The notes under the pieces are model-generated. The model did no database searches. It had not been told where the DNA came from and worked only from the letters and a program-made list of their open reading frames with translations. From the NCBI GenBank assembly GCA_016191555.1, contig JACPVX010000091.1, positions 1-35,488 on the forward strand: 35,488 nt of DNA, given 5' to 3'. The position numbers and the translations under genes are program-made. Below, piece by piece: positions 8,309 through 15,738 of the stretch (position 1 is the first letter of the stretch; the number at the start of each line of letters is the position of its first letter). Origin of the DNA: Bacteroidota bacterium (GTDB lineage Bacteria; Bacteroidota; Bacteroidia; Cytophagales; Cyclobacteriaceae).

Positions 8309-9265
8309 TTAATTCGAAAGTTTGGATTTGATATTCAATGCTTTTCCGAGTGAGCCAAGCCCGAGTGGATTTGTTTTTAATTGATACCCACGGTTCACCA
8401 AATAAATCCCCAACACGGTGATACTGATCGCAAAGCCAATTTGAAAATTCAATTTCTCATCCAGCACCAACCATCCCAAAATCACAGCTACAATCGGGTT
8501 GATGTAAGCGTACAAAGAAACGAGCGTCATCGGTAACTTTTTAATGGCGTACGAGTAACACGCATACGCAGCTACCGATCCTACCATAATCATATAGCTT
8601 AAGGAAAGAATAACAGAAGCGTTCCACTGTACCCCGGAATAATCATCGAAGATCAAACTCAACGGAATCGCGAAGATTCCACCAAATAACATCTGCAGCC
8701 CGGCATTGAGAAAAGGATCAGAGTTATGATTTTTCTTTTTGATCCAAATACTACCAATCGCCCAGCAAAGATTCGCTACGAACGTGAGGATGATTCCTTT
8801 CAGATAATTGGCATTCGAGAATTCGGTGAGGTGTTCACCAAAAATTAACAGAATACCCGTGAGGCCGGTGGCCAATCCAAGAATGATCAACCAATTTGGT
8901 TTTTCATCTTTCGTGACCAATACATTAATGAGTACGGTCCAAATCGGCATCATGGAACAGATGATGGCCGCCACACCACTGGAAATGTATACTTCCGCCC
9001 AACCCACCACCGTAATGCCGAGTGTTACCATGAACAATCCGGAAATCGCCTGATTGATCAGCGTAGCGCGATCGGGCCATTTTGCTTTACCAAATACGAG
9101 TGTAATAGCAATGAGAATCGGACCGGCCGCCAAAAACCGCAGCATGGAAAATAGAAATGGCGGAAATTGAGTTACACCAATTCGTAATACTAAATACGTA
9201 GTTCCCCAGATCAGGCACACAGCCCCCAGCGCGAAGTAAGCGAGTAAGTTTTTATCTTTTGTCAT
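8309..9265 (-). CDS. EamA/DMT-superfamily transporter
   Basis: A 318-residue integral membrane protein with about ten hydrophobic helices arranged as two EamA repeats. The N-terminal signature GAVCLIWGTTYLVLRIGV and the second-repeat AYACYSYAIKKLPMTLVSLYAYINPIVAVILGWLVL are clear. Members export or exchange small metabolites, including amino acids and amines, by secondary transport. It is the first large gene of the leftward cluster. EamA genes are frequently next to and regulated by MocR/GntR regulators such as the one at 10635, which supports co-regulation. The substrate is unknown. Confidence 0.93.
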   Translation of the reverse strand: MTKDKNLLAYFALGAVCLIWGTTYLVLRIGVTQFPPFLFSMLRFLAAGPILIAITLVFGKAKWPDRATLINQAISGLFMVTLGITVVGWAEVYISSGVAAIICSMMPIWTVLINVLVTKDEKPNWLIILGLATGLTGILLIFGEHLTEFSNANYLKGIILTFVANLCWAIGSIWIKKKNHNSDPFLNAGLQMLFGGIFAIPLSLIFDDYSGVQWNASVILSLSYMIMVGSVAAYACYSYAIKKLPMTLVSLYAYINPIVAVILGWLVLDEKLNFQIGFAISITVLGIYLVNRGYQLKTNPLGLGSLGKALNIKSKLSN

Positions 9266-9291
9266 AGTTCAAATTGAGCAGCACGATATTA

Positions 9292-9453
9292 CTAAAATCG
9301 CCAGGGATTCTTTTCAAATTTTGGTTTTGTTATCGATTCGCTTTTCGCAATGGATTGCATCGGCTTGCAGCAAATCAAATCTTCTGCTTTGGTAGTCGGA
9401 AAATACAGTACTGCTTTTCGCAGAAAACCCGGAATGCTAAAAATAATGGTCAT
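9292..9453 (-). CDS. Hypothetical small protein (53 aa)
   Basis: An open frame of 53 codons from ATG at 9453 to TAG at 9292. It begins MTIIFSIPGFLRKAVLYF and ends KPKFEKNPWRF. The sequence has protein-like composition, with a hydrophobic/basic start and a Lys-rich tail ending in an aromatic. It fills the gap in front of the EamA gene (26 bp spacing) and starts 8 bp after the stop of another tiny ORF on the same strand. I do not recognise a family. The tight packing and same-strand placement are the main support. Confidence 0.5.
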   Translation of the reverse strand: MTIIFSIPGFLRKAVLYFPTTKAEDLICCKPMQSIAKSESITKPKFEKNPWRF

Positions 9454-9461
9454 GTTTTCGT

Positions 9462-9539
9462 CTAGTTAAAACCAAAAAACAAAATGATAATGCCAACGAT
9501 CACCCCGGCAATCAAAACCAGCTTACGTCTCTTTCTCAT
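9462..9539 (-). CDS. Hypothetical 25-residue membrane peptide
   Basis: ATG at 9539 to TAG at 9462. It encodes a basic head (MRKRRK) followed by a continuous hydrophobic stretch (LVLIAGVIVGIIILFFGF), a typical single-pass small membrane protein with the head in the cytoplasm. It would be the first cistron of the leftward cluster, about 40 bp downstream of the shared operator-like block. Peptides this short can be chance frames, so this rests on the positive-inside pattern and position. Confidence 0.45.
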   Translation of the reverse strand: MRKRRKLVLIAGVIVGIIILFFGFN

Positions 9540-9571
9540 GGATGAAACAAAAGCTCAAAGTTCTCTTTAAT

Positions 9572-9622
9572 ACGGCCAAAAAACAGTTTCAGTTTTAAGT
9601 ATTTTAACCAGATCAGTTAAAA
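9572..9622. promoter_or_regulatory. Putative MocR-regulator operator, copy A
   Basis: This 50-bp block aligns without gaps (offset 1003) with 10575-10625 in front of the MocR-type regulator gene. The identical parts are AACAGTTTCAGTTTTA (9582-9597) and ACCAGATCAGTT (9607-9618) at the same spacing. Each block contains two direct TCAGTTTWA-like half-sites about two helical turns apart, the layout MocR regulators often use. Copy A lies 33 bp upstream of the first small ORF of the leftward cluster. Confidence 0.7.
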
Positions 9623-9633
9623 TTTAAGAGCAG

Positions 9634-9708
9634 CTCTAAAAACTCCATTTCCCCTTCTCTTTTGGAGAAGGGAGAAGGGATGAGGTGATGAATAGAAGGT
9701 TTTTAGAG
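9634..9708. repeat. Inverted-repeat element with nested CCCTTCTC hairpin
   Basis: Outer arms CTCTAAAAAC (9634-9643) and GTTTTTAGAG (9699-9708) enclose a perfect 8-bp inner stem CCCTTCTC/GAGAAGGG (9652-9659, 9665-9672) and a GGGATGAGGTGATG tail. The CCCCTTCTCTTTTGGAGAAG type sequence recurs in Bacteroidota genomes from memory. It ends 12 bp beyond the stop of the beta-barrel gene and may end its transcript. Confidence 0.7.
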
Positions 9709-9719
9709 ATGCGCGTAAT

Positions 9720-10484
9720 TTATTTAAGAAGCTGAGCCGAAACCGTGAGCAGCAACGCGTTTTTGTAGGGATTCGCCTCGGTGTCCGAAGTATGCATCAT
9801 CCACAAACCCGAAAGTCCCACGCTTAGAAATAAATGCTCCCGTGCTTTGATTCTGCTGTACGCTACCGATAGCCCGCTCGTCCAATAGCTGCTATGATCA
9901 ATGGCATTGTTATTCCACCAGGCGGTGGACACCACATCCCAATGATGGTTGGTATAGGAAAAGCGAAACCGATTCACCCAATCTCTTTCTTCGGGAACCA
10001 GAATCAAGTTTCCAAACAGTGTCATGTGTTCAAAACTTAATTTCGGATGGAGCTTGGCAGTAGTAATTAAAATAATCACCGCATCTGATCCGTGGTCGGC
10101 AACACCTTGTTCCTGTTCCAGAAATGATCCCACATACGGAGTGAACGTCAGCTTGTTGGATAACTTGATGTTTCGGTAAACAGCGATCAGCGAGAAATTA
10201 TAAAAAGTGTTGTGATCGTACAGGTCCATCCCTTTAAATAAGAAGAACCCCCAATTGTTTTTTTCGATGGCGAAGTTAATGTCGAAGGAAGGATTTTCTG
10301 TAGCCAGGCGCCCCCCATAATTGAAGATTGCCTGCGAATGCAGACGAGCCGTCAATCGCCAATGCAAAGGCTTCTTTTCTACTTTGACGGAATCTTTCGG
10401 TTGTGCCCACAGTAAGAGCGGCCCCATCCAGCCCAGCAGGAAGATGAATATATGAATAACAAATTTTCGGGCCGCCTGCTTCAT
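9720..10484 (-). CDS. Putative outer-membrane beta-barrel protein
   Basis: A 254-residue protein from the ATG at 10484. The frame opens at 10526, but the first 14 residues precede the natural basic start MKQAARKF. A signal peptide with hydrophobic core IFIFLLGWMGPLLLW ends near WAQPKD. The mature part is rich in alternating aromatic/polar strands (RLHSQAIFNYGG, WGFFLFKGMDLYDHNTFYNFSLIAVY, HLFLSVGLSGLWMM) and ends in a strand-like LLLTVSAQLLK, consistent with a small beta-barrel. No specific family recognised. It lies between the two copies of the operator-like block and could be under the same regulator. Confidence 0.7.
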   Translation of the reverse strand: MKQAARKFVIHIFIFLLGWMGPLLLWAQPKDSVKVEKKPLHWRLTARLHSQAIFNYGGRLATENPSFDINFAIEKNNWGFFLFKGMDLYDHNTFYNFSLIAVYRNIKLSNKLTFTPYVGSFLEQEQGVADHGSDAVIILITTAKLHPKLSFEHMTLFGNLILVPEERDWVNRFRFSYTNHHWDVVSTAWWNNNAIDHSSYWTSGLSVAYSRIKAREHLFLSVGLSGLWMMHTSDTEANPYKNALLLTVSAQLLK

Positions 10485-10574
10485 GACGTATAGTTTATAC
10501 AAAGTAGAACAACTTCTCAAAAACAAGAAACCCGGTTGTTGCTATTTGTGGTGACTGCAAATTTTGTTGATCCA

Positions 10575-10625
10575 ACGGTAAAATAACAGTTTCAGTTTTA
10601 TTAACTTTGACCAGATCAGTTTAAA
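10575..10625. promoter_or_regulatory. Putative MocR-regulator operator, copy B, overlapping a -7 box
   Basis: This copy matches 9572-9622, with AACAGTTTCAGTTTTA at 10585-10600 and ACCAGATCAGTT at 10610-10621. Between the two conserved parts lies TAACTTTG (10602-10609), an exact match to the Bacteroidota -7 consensus TAnnTTTG, 25 bp before the regulator's ATG. Overlap with the promoter suggests autorepression. Confidence 0.65.
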
Positions 10626-10634
10626 GAAAGAAAT

Positions 10635-12074
10635 ATGAAATCCGAAACTGCCGAGTTAAAGTCCGATCATTTATATCTCGAAGTGGCCGAGCGCATCGAG
10701 CAACTCATCGAGAAGAAATCACTGAAGGTAGGAGATAAACTATTGTCCGTGCGTTCGCTCAGCAAAGAGCAAGGCATTAGTCTCAGCACGGCATTTCAAT
10801 CTTATTATCATTTAGAAAGTAAAGGCTTGATCGAAGCACGACCGCAGTCCGGTTACTATGTAAAATTTTCTCCGAAGGATACATTTGAAATCCCCACGTG
10901 TTGCGAGCCCACCAACGAAGTGTTGCCGGTGAGTGTGGACGAGATGATCACCAGTGTCTACTTTGATTTGCGTTCACCGAAGTTAACATCCTTTTCGTTG
11001 AGCTCACCCGACCCGAGTTTATTACCCGCAGCGAAGTTGAATAAGTCCGTGATGCACTCACTGCACAATTCTCCCGATCATTGTTTGGGTTACGAACACA
11101 TTCAGGGCAATGAACATCTACGCAAACAAATCGCGCGACTCAGTTTTAATTGGGGTGGCGCGTTGAGCGAACAAGATGTGGTGGTCACAGCGGGATGCAT
11201 GGAAGCGCTATCGTTATGCTTGCGGGCAGTAACACAACCGGGCGATGCAGTAGCTACCGAAAGCCCCACGTTCTACGGAATCTTCAGAGTGATGCAGAGT
11301 TTAGGTTTGAAAGTAGTAGAAGTTCCTACCGATCCGAATACCGGAATAGATTTGGATTACCTGGAGAAAGCGATTCCGAAGTTTAAGATCAAAGCATGTT
11401 TGTTCGTGAGCAATTTCAATAACCCCGTGGGCAGTTGCATTCCCGATGAAAAGAAAAGGCAATTGGTGGAGATGTTGGCAAAGAAGGAAATCCCACTGAT
11501 TGAAGACGACATCTATGGCGAAATGTATTTTGGCAAGAGCCGCCCGAAGACCTGCAAGACGTACGATAAGAAAGGATTGGTGCTGCACTGCGGATCGTTT
11601 TCCAAATCATTAGCTCCCGGCTATCGCATTGGGTGGGCGGTGCCCGGCAAGTTCAAAGACAAAGTGATCAGCCTGAAACGCATGAACAACGTTTCCACCA
11701 ACACGTTGGCACAAGCAGCCATCGCGCACTTTTTACAAAACGGTCGCTACGAGTTGCACCTGCGCCATCTGCGTAAAGCATTGCACACACAATGTCTGCG
11801 TTATCTGCAGGCTGTGTGCGACTATTTTCCGGAAGATACGCGCATCACACGTCCGCAGGGAGGCTTTGTGCTGTGGGTGGAGCTGAATAAGAAGGTAGAT
11901 AGCTATAAATTGCACAAGCGGGCGTTGAAGCACAACATCGGCATTGCACCCGGACAAATCTTTTCCTCGCAGGGACAGTTTCATAATTACTTCCGGTTGA
12001 GCTACGGTGCCCCCTGGAGCGATAAGATTGACAAGGGGCTACGAACGCTCGGTGAGTTGGTTAGAAGGTATTAA
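10635..12074 (+). CDS. MocR-type transcriptional regulator (GntR wHTH fused to class I aminotransferase domain)
   Basis: A 479-residue regulator. Residues about 10-80 form a GntR winged helix (LYLEVAERIEQLI, LLSVRSLSKEQGISLSTAFQSYYHLESKGLIEARPQSGYYV), and residues about 110-479 an aminotransferase-fold effector domain. PLP-binding features are intact: FVSNFNNPVG (N263), IPLIEDDIYGE (D291/D292) and SFSKSLAPGYRIGW with K324 as Schiff-base lysine. MocR proteins sense PLP or PLP-amino acid adducts and bind direct repeats, and known members control vitamin B6, GABA, taurine or transport genes. The neighbouring EamA exporter and PLP decarboxylase cluster carries the same operator-like block, so it is the likely regulon. 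Confidence 0.93.
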   Translation: MKSETAELKSDHLYLEVAERIEQLIEKKSLKVGDKLLSVRSLSKEQGISLSTAFQSYYHLESKGLIEARPQSGYYVKFSPKDTFEIPTCCEPTNEVLPVSVDEMITSVYFDLRSPKLTSFSLSSPDPSLLPAAKLNKSVMHSLHNSPDHCLGYEHIQGNEHLRKQIARLSFNWGGALSEQDVVVTAGCMEALSLCLRAVTQPGDAVATESPTFYGIFRVMQSLGLKVVEVPTDPNTGIDLDYLEKAIPKFKIKACLFVSNFNNPVGSCIPDEKKRQLVEMLAKKEIPLIEDDIYGEMYFGKSRPKTCKTYDKKGLVLHCGSFSKSLAPGYRIGWAVPGKFKDKVISLKRMNNVSTNTLAQAAIAHFLQNGRYELHLRHLRKALHTQCLRYLQAVCDYFPEDTRITRPQGGFVLWVELNKKVDSYKLHKRALKHNIGIAPGQIFSSQGQFHNYFRLSYGAPWSDKIDKGLRTLGELVRRY

Positions 12075-12117
12075 TTTGCTTTCTGTCATAGTACGAACTA
12101 ATTACCTTTTTCAGTGT

Positions 12118-12125
12118 TATATTTG
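12118..12125 (+). promoter_or_regulatory. Candidate -7 promoter box of sodA
   Basis: TATATTTG matches the Bacteroidota -7 consensus TAnnTTTG exactly and lies 57 bp before the superoxide dismutase ATG. No convincing -33 TTTG is found at the standard distance, so this is a candidate only. Just downstream is a small inverted repeat GACAT-N5-ATGTC (12130-12144). Confidence 0.4.
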
Positions 12126-12182
12126 GGTTGACATTATTCATGTCGAAGTAAACAAATCATTAAAATTTAAAATAAAAATAAT

Positions 12183-12782
12183 ATGGCCTTTACACTTCCC
12201 GCATTACCGTATGCAACCAACGCACTAGAACCACACATTGACGCACGCACCATGGAAATTCACCATGGAAAACACCACAACGCGTATGTTACCAACTTAA
12301 ACAACGCATTGGCCGACAAGCCGGAGGCAAACCTTTCCATCGAAGAAATCTGCAAGAACATTTCAAAGTATCCCGCAGCAGTACGCAACAACGGTGGCGG
12401 ACATTACAACCACAGTTTGTTCTGGACGATCATGGGCCCGAACGCAGGTGGCACACCGACAGGCGCATTAGCAGATGCGATCAACGCAGCCTTCGGAAAC
12501 TTTGACGAATTCAAAACCAAATTCAACGCAGCAGCCACCACACGCTTTGGCTCCGGCTGGGCTTGGTTAATTAAAGGTGCCGATGGAAAATTAGCTATCA
12601 CCTCTACACCCAATCAAGACAATCCGTTGATGGACATTGCCGAAGTAAAAGGCACACCCATTTTAGGTCTGGATGTGTGGGAGCACGCCTACTACCTCAA
12701 CTACCAAAACCGCAGACCAGATTATTGCGCAGCCTTCTGGAACGTAGTCAACTGGGCAGAGGTAGCAAAGCGATTTGCATAG
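12183..12782 (+). CDS. sodA: Superoxide dismutase, Mn/Fe type
   Basis: A 199-residue cytoplasmic Fe/Mn superoxide dismutase that converts superoxide to oxygen and hydrogen peroxide. The four metal ligands are in place: H27 ([13 protein letters not shown]), H77 ([11 protein letters not shown]), D164 and H168 (LDVWEHAYY). The second-sphere glutamine comes from the C-terminal domain (TPNQDNPL) and the N-terminal position is GGGHYNH with Gly, the pattern associated with manganese enzymes, though Bacteroidota members are often cambialistic. No signal peptide. A strong terminator follows, so the gene is probably monocistronic. Confidence 0.95.
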   Translation: MAFTLPALPYATNALEPHIDARTMEIHHGKHHNAYVTNLNNALADKPEANLSIEEICKNISKYPAAVRNNGGGHYNHSLFWTIMGPNAGGTPTGALADAINAAFGNFDEFKTKFNAAATTRFGSGWAWLIKGADGKLAITSTPNQDNPLMDIAEVKGTPILGLDVWEHAYYLNYQNRRPDYCAAFWNVVNWAEVAKRFA

Positions 12783-12812
12783 TCTGTTTTAGAAGAACAT
12801 CTACATAATACA

Positions 12813-12850
12813 AGTGCCCTTTTAGCTTAGCTGAAAGGGCACTTTTTTTT
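12813..12850 (+). terminator. Rho-independent terminator of sodA
   Basis: A stem AGTGCCCTTTTAGC (12813-12826) pairs with GCTGAAAGGGCACT (one mismatch) around a TTA loop, followed by eight T residues. It lies 31 bp beyond the stop. Confidence 0.92.
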
Positions 12851-13113
12851 GTGGTGTGTTTTTGGGAGTGTGAAAAAATAATTGTTTGCGGTAGAAGACA
12901 AAAAGCTTGTTCATACCCTGTTTACACAATCTAGTTTAGCCTACCCGCTGACGCCCACCAATTCAATGCAAGTCATCTACTGAAAACGAAACAATCTTAC
13001 CAATACTTAAATTATTCTTTTCATGGGATAAAAAATAGACCAAATCGTTTTATTGAATGCTTCACGACCTCTTTGGAATTAGCCTATTAAACTAGATAGG
13101 TAACAATGCAGAA
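12851..13113. other. AT-rich spacer before the CHAT gene
   Basis: No convincing gene, repeat or terminator is seen here. Base composition shifts to AT-rich from about 12990 onward, and this is taken as the left boundary of the defence-like island. No exact TAnnTTTG box was found near the CHAT gene start. Confidence 0.5.
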
Positions 13114-15426
13114 ATGAGAAATGCCATTCGTAAATTGGAACCAATCCAAAATGAAATTATGAACGGAATTTCACAACGTCCACTAACAATTGGCGATATC
13201 GAGTACATATACATTCCAAAAAAACGTATATTTCCAAGCGTTCTCGTACCTCCTGAAGATTTTGAGCTTAACATTCTTGATGTTCTGGCAAGCCTTCCTA
13301 AAAACTTAATTCAGTTGAATGAGCCATTTACACATTTTGGCAATGTCAAAATGGTTCAATTGTTAACCCCGCATCGATTCTCAGTTTACTACCCTGATAG
13401 TATTACAAGTTTGATTAAACAGAATCCATACAAGATTTCCTGTAAAGTTTTTTTTATACATCCTGAAACCGAGAAGTTAAATGAGATTATTAAGATACTT
13501 TTATCTGAGTTTTTATTGGTATTTCTAATTCGGATAGATGCGCCAAATCAGTTTTTAAGCGGGTATGAAAAGATAACGATTACCAGCCCAATAGATTTTA
13601 TTCAAAAACTTCTTACGAAAAAGGATGTTGTTGAAAGAATTTTGCTCGAATCGTTCCCCAAACAACAAGTCCCATTTGAGGTAAATCTTGATATTACTGA
13701 CCTACATCAATCCTATAACCCGAGGTATTCATTCAAAGGTTGCGATGCGAATTACCTAACACTTAATCAGGCACTGGGAAACGCATGGATTGAAGTAGAA
13801 GACGAAGGTGGTAGTCAAGAACAAATAATTGAGGAGACAGATGTCATTATGAACGATCCTTCTAATCCTTCAAGATTCAAATCTATTCTTAACCAGATTG
13901 AGAAAATGGACGAACTTGAAATAATGGTGCTTGAAGACAGAGGTATTATCTTTCCTAATCACAAGGATGAATGGTTGTCTCCACTTGTGCTAATTGCCCC
14001 GTTTAACTATCCCACCCTTAGCGACATCTTTGATCCATCCACTGAGAAGGACGAGCTTAGGCGTTGGAAAAGAACTTTGAGCCATGAACAATCGTTGAAT
14101 TATCTTTCCTACATCCCGAGGGAGGGCTATACACAAGACGACATTTCAGCCCAAGCTCGCCTGCAAATTTCGAAGACTAGTTACTTGGATTTTCTGGGAT
14201 ACTTGCATGCCTCTTTCACAAATTCACCAGTAGTTAGATTTCCCCAGCTAGCGAATTCCATCAAGCCTCATTTGAGTTTTTTTAAGCCTGAGACAATCAA
14301 CACTACCAAAAGGACCCATGCAAAGAAGCTCATAGATAGTTTTGGAAATAGGCTTTCAAGTCGGATAATTCCCAAAGGTCTTGACGAGCAACTTTTTCTT
14401 ATTCCCCGTCAAATTGTTGCAATCACTGATTTGCCAATCGAATGGCTCATTTTCAAAGGGATGAATTTGTGCTTTCACTATGATGTAACACGAATTCCGG
14501 AAAATCCTTACGGTGGCATTTTGGCATCGTTTACGGCAAATGCGCACGTTCAATTTACAGTAAAGAATGATATCTTAGGTAGGACATTAATTATTTTGGG
14601 TGCTAGTGTCGAAGACGGAAAGGACGAAGAATTTAAATCTTACTTTAACACAATTGAAAAACAAGCAACTGAGCTTAATTGTCAGACTGCTCGTTGCTCG
14701 TCAATTAAAGATGTAGTTGATCAGATCACTCTTCACAAACCGGAACTTTTGATATTTGATTGTCATGGTGGTTTTGATTCGGACACTTATTCCAGCTACC
14801 TAGAGATTAATGGAGAAAGATTAACCGGAGTTGATATCATTAAGTACAAAATTACAGCACCTCTTATTTTCTTGTCTGCTTGTCACACAAACCCTAATTA
14901 TGGATATTTGAATAAAATAGCAAATGCCTTCTTCGAAGCTGGCTGTTTAGCAATTACCGCGACCTATTTTCCAATTTCTATCTATAGCGGGACCAGTATT
15001 TACTATCGATTACTTACAAATTTATCAAATGCGGTTGAGCTAAGTGTTCACAAAAACTGGCTCAGTTTTATAAGTCATATAATTAGGACTAGTTTCTACA
15101 AAGAGATTATTTATCAAACGCAAGAAAATGTAGGTGCATCCACATTGAACGATTTAGACAAAACAGCAATTATCAAAGGTCTGCATGACCTTAATTTAGA
15201 AATTGGACTTAATTTTTTAAGATTTGACTTAAGACCTAACGCGTTAAGTTTGATGTTTGAGAAATTGAACGAACTTGTACCCAAACATCTCATCGACAAA
15301 AAAACAATCCCAGAATACATTTTTTATACTAATATGGGAAGAGGTGATTTGGTGAGATTTGAATGTTGGGAAAAGAAATTTGATGAATTAAACAAGCATG
15401 ACAATCAATTCAGATATAAAGGTTAA
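13114..15426 (+). CDS. CHAT domain (caspase-like protease) protein
   Basis: A 770-residue protein with a C-terminal CHAT (caspase HetF-associated with TPR) peptidase domain at about residues 485-690. The catalytic dyad is readable: H551 in LLIFDCHGGFDSD and C590 in APLIFLSACHTNPNYG, with the linking GERLTGVDI pattern and AGCLAITATYFPI afterwards. The 480-residue N-terminal part has no TPR repeats I can see and no recognised domain; it is probably the sensor or regulatory part. CHAT proteases act as effectors in several bacterial immunity systems, such as the Csx29 partner of gRAMP, some CBASS and gasdermin loci. No gasdermin-like gene is adjacent. It stands alone, convergent with the five-gene operon downstream. 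Confidence 0.85.
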   Translation: MRNAIRKLEPIQNEIMNGISQRPLTIGDIEYIYIPKKRIFPSVLVPPEDFELNILDVLASLPKNLIQLNEPFTHFGNVKMVQLLTPHRFSVYYPDSITSLIKQNPYKISCKVFFIHPETEKLNEIIKILLSEFLLVFLIRIDAPNQFLSGYEKITITSPIDFIQKLLTKKDVVERILLESFPKQQVPFEVNLDITDLHQSYNPRYSFKGCDANYLTLNQALGNAWIEVEDEGGSQEQIIEETDVIMNDPSNPSRFKSILNQIEKMDELEIMVLEDRGIIFPNHKDEWLSPLVLIAPFNYPTLSDIFDPSTEKDELRRWKRTLSHEQSLNYLSYIPREGYTQDDISAQARLQISKTSYLDFLGYLHASFTNSPVVRFPQLANSIKPHLSFFKPETINTTKRTHAKKLIDSFGNRLSSRIIPKGLDEQLFLIPRQIVAITDLPIEWLIFKGMNLCFHYDVTRIPENPYGGILASFTANAHVQFTVKNDILGRTLIILGASVEDGKDEEFKSYFNTIEKQATELNCQTARCSSIKDVVDQITLHKPELLIFDCHGGFDSDTYSSYLEINGERLTGVDIIKYKITAPLIFLSACHTNPNYGYLNKIANAFFEAGCLAITATYFPISIYSGTSIYYRLLTNLSNAVELSVHKNWLSFISHIIRTSFYKEIIYQTQENVGASTLNDLDKTAIIKGLHDLNLEIGLNFLRFDLRPNALSLMFEKLNELVPKHLIDKKTIPEYIFYTNMGRGDLVRFECWEKKFDELNKHDNQFRYKG

Positions 15427-15526
15427 AACCTCCTTATAGCTTACAATATCTATCAGGACTGTTTGCTAATGTCCGCTACCTTGGTTGACTGGAATATGCT
15501 GTAAAAGATCAAGTGGCGTCAAAGGG

Positions 15527-15715
15527 CTATACTTCTTCGTTTCGATACACCAAAAGTAAAAAGACATATTCACTATTGATCGTTTCAATTGCTCGTTTCC
15601 ACTCATTCACAGTGATATAAAAAACTAGGCGGAGCAACAACTTAATTCTTGCAACCCGAAATTCCCAATGACCAATATCGTTGACTGCACCCCCACGCTT
15701 CGCAACACAAAGTCC
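15527..15715 (-). pseudogene. Remnant resembling the C-terminus of a DUF3883 domain protein
   Basis: Read on the minus strand, a 62-codon open stretch with no ATG ends at TAG 15527-15529. Its last third reads FYITVNEWKRAIE and EYVFLLLVYRN, matching the FxlTxNEWxxA...YxLyxVxxN ending of DUF3883 domains, which are common in defence proteins. A TGA lies immediately upstream and no full domain precedes it, so it looks like a decayed gene end. The remaining sequence between 15427 and 15738 shows nothing else. Confidence 0.42.
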
Positions 15716-15738
15716 TCAAGCCTAGTAATAATTTTGGA

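Noticed and set aside
9274..9465. 63-codon plus-strand frame
   Set aside because: It is antisense to the 53-aa small ORF and has no features of its own; the minus-strand frame fits operon packing.
13114..15426. Gasdermin- or gRAMP-associated CHAT locus
   Set aside because: No gasdermin-like or gRAMP-like gene lies beside it, so the named systems cannot be claimed.
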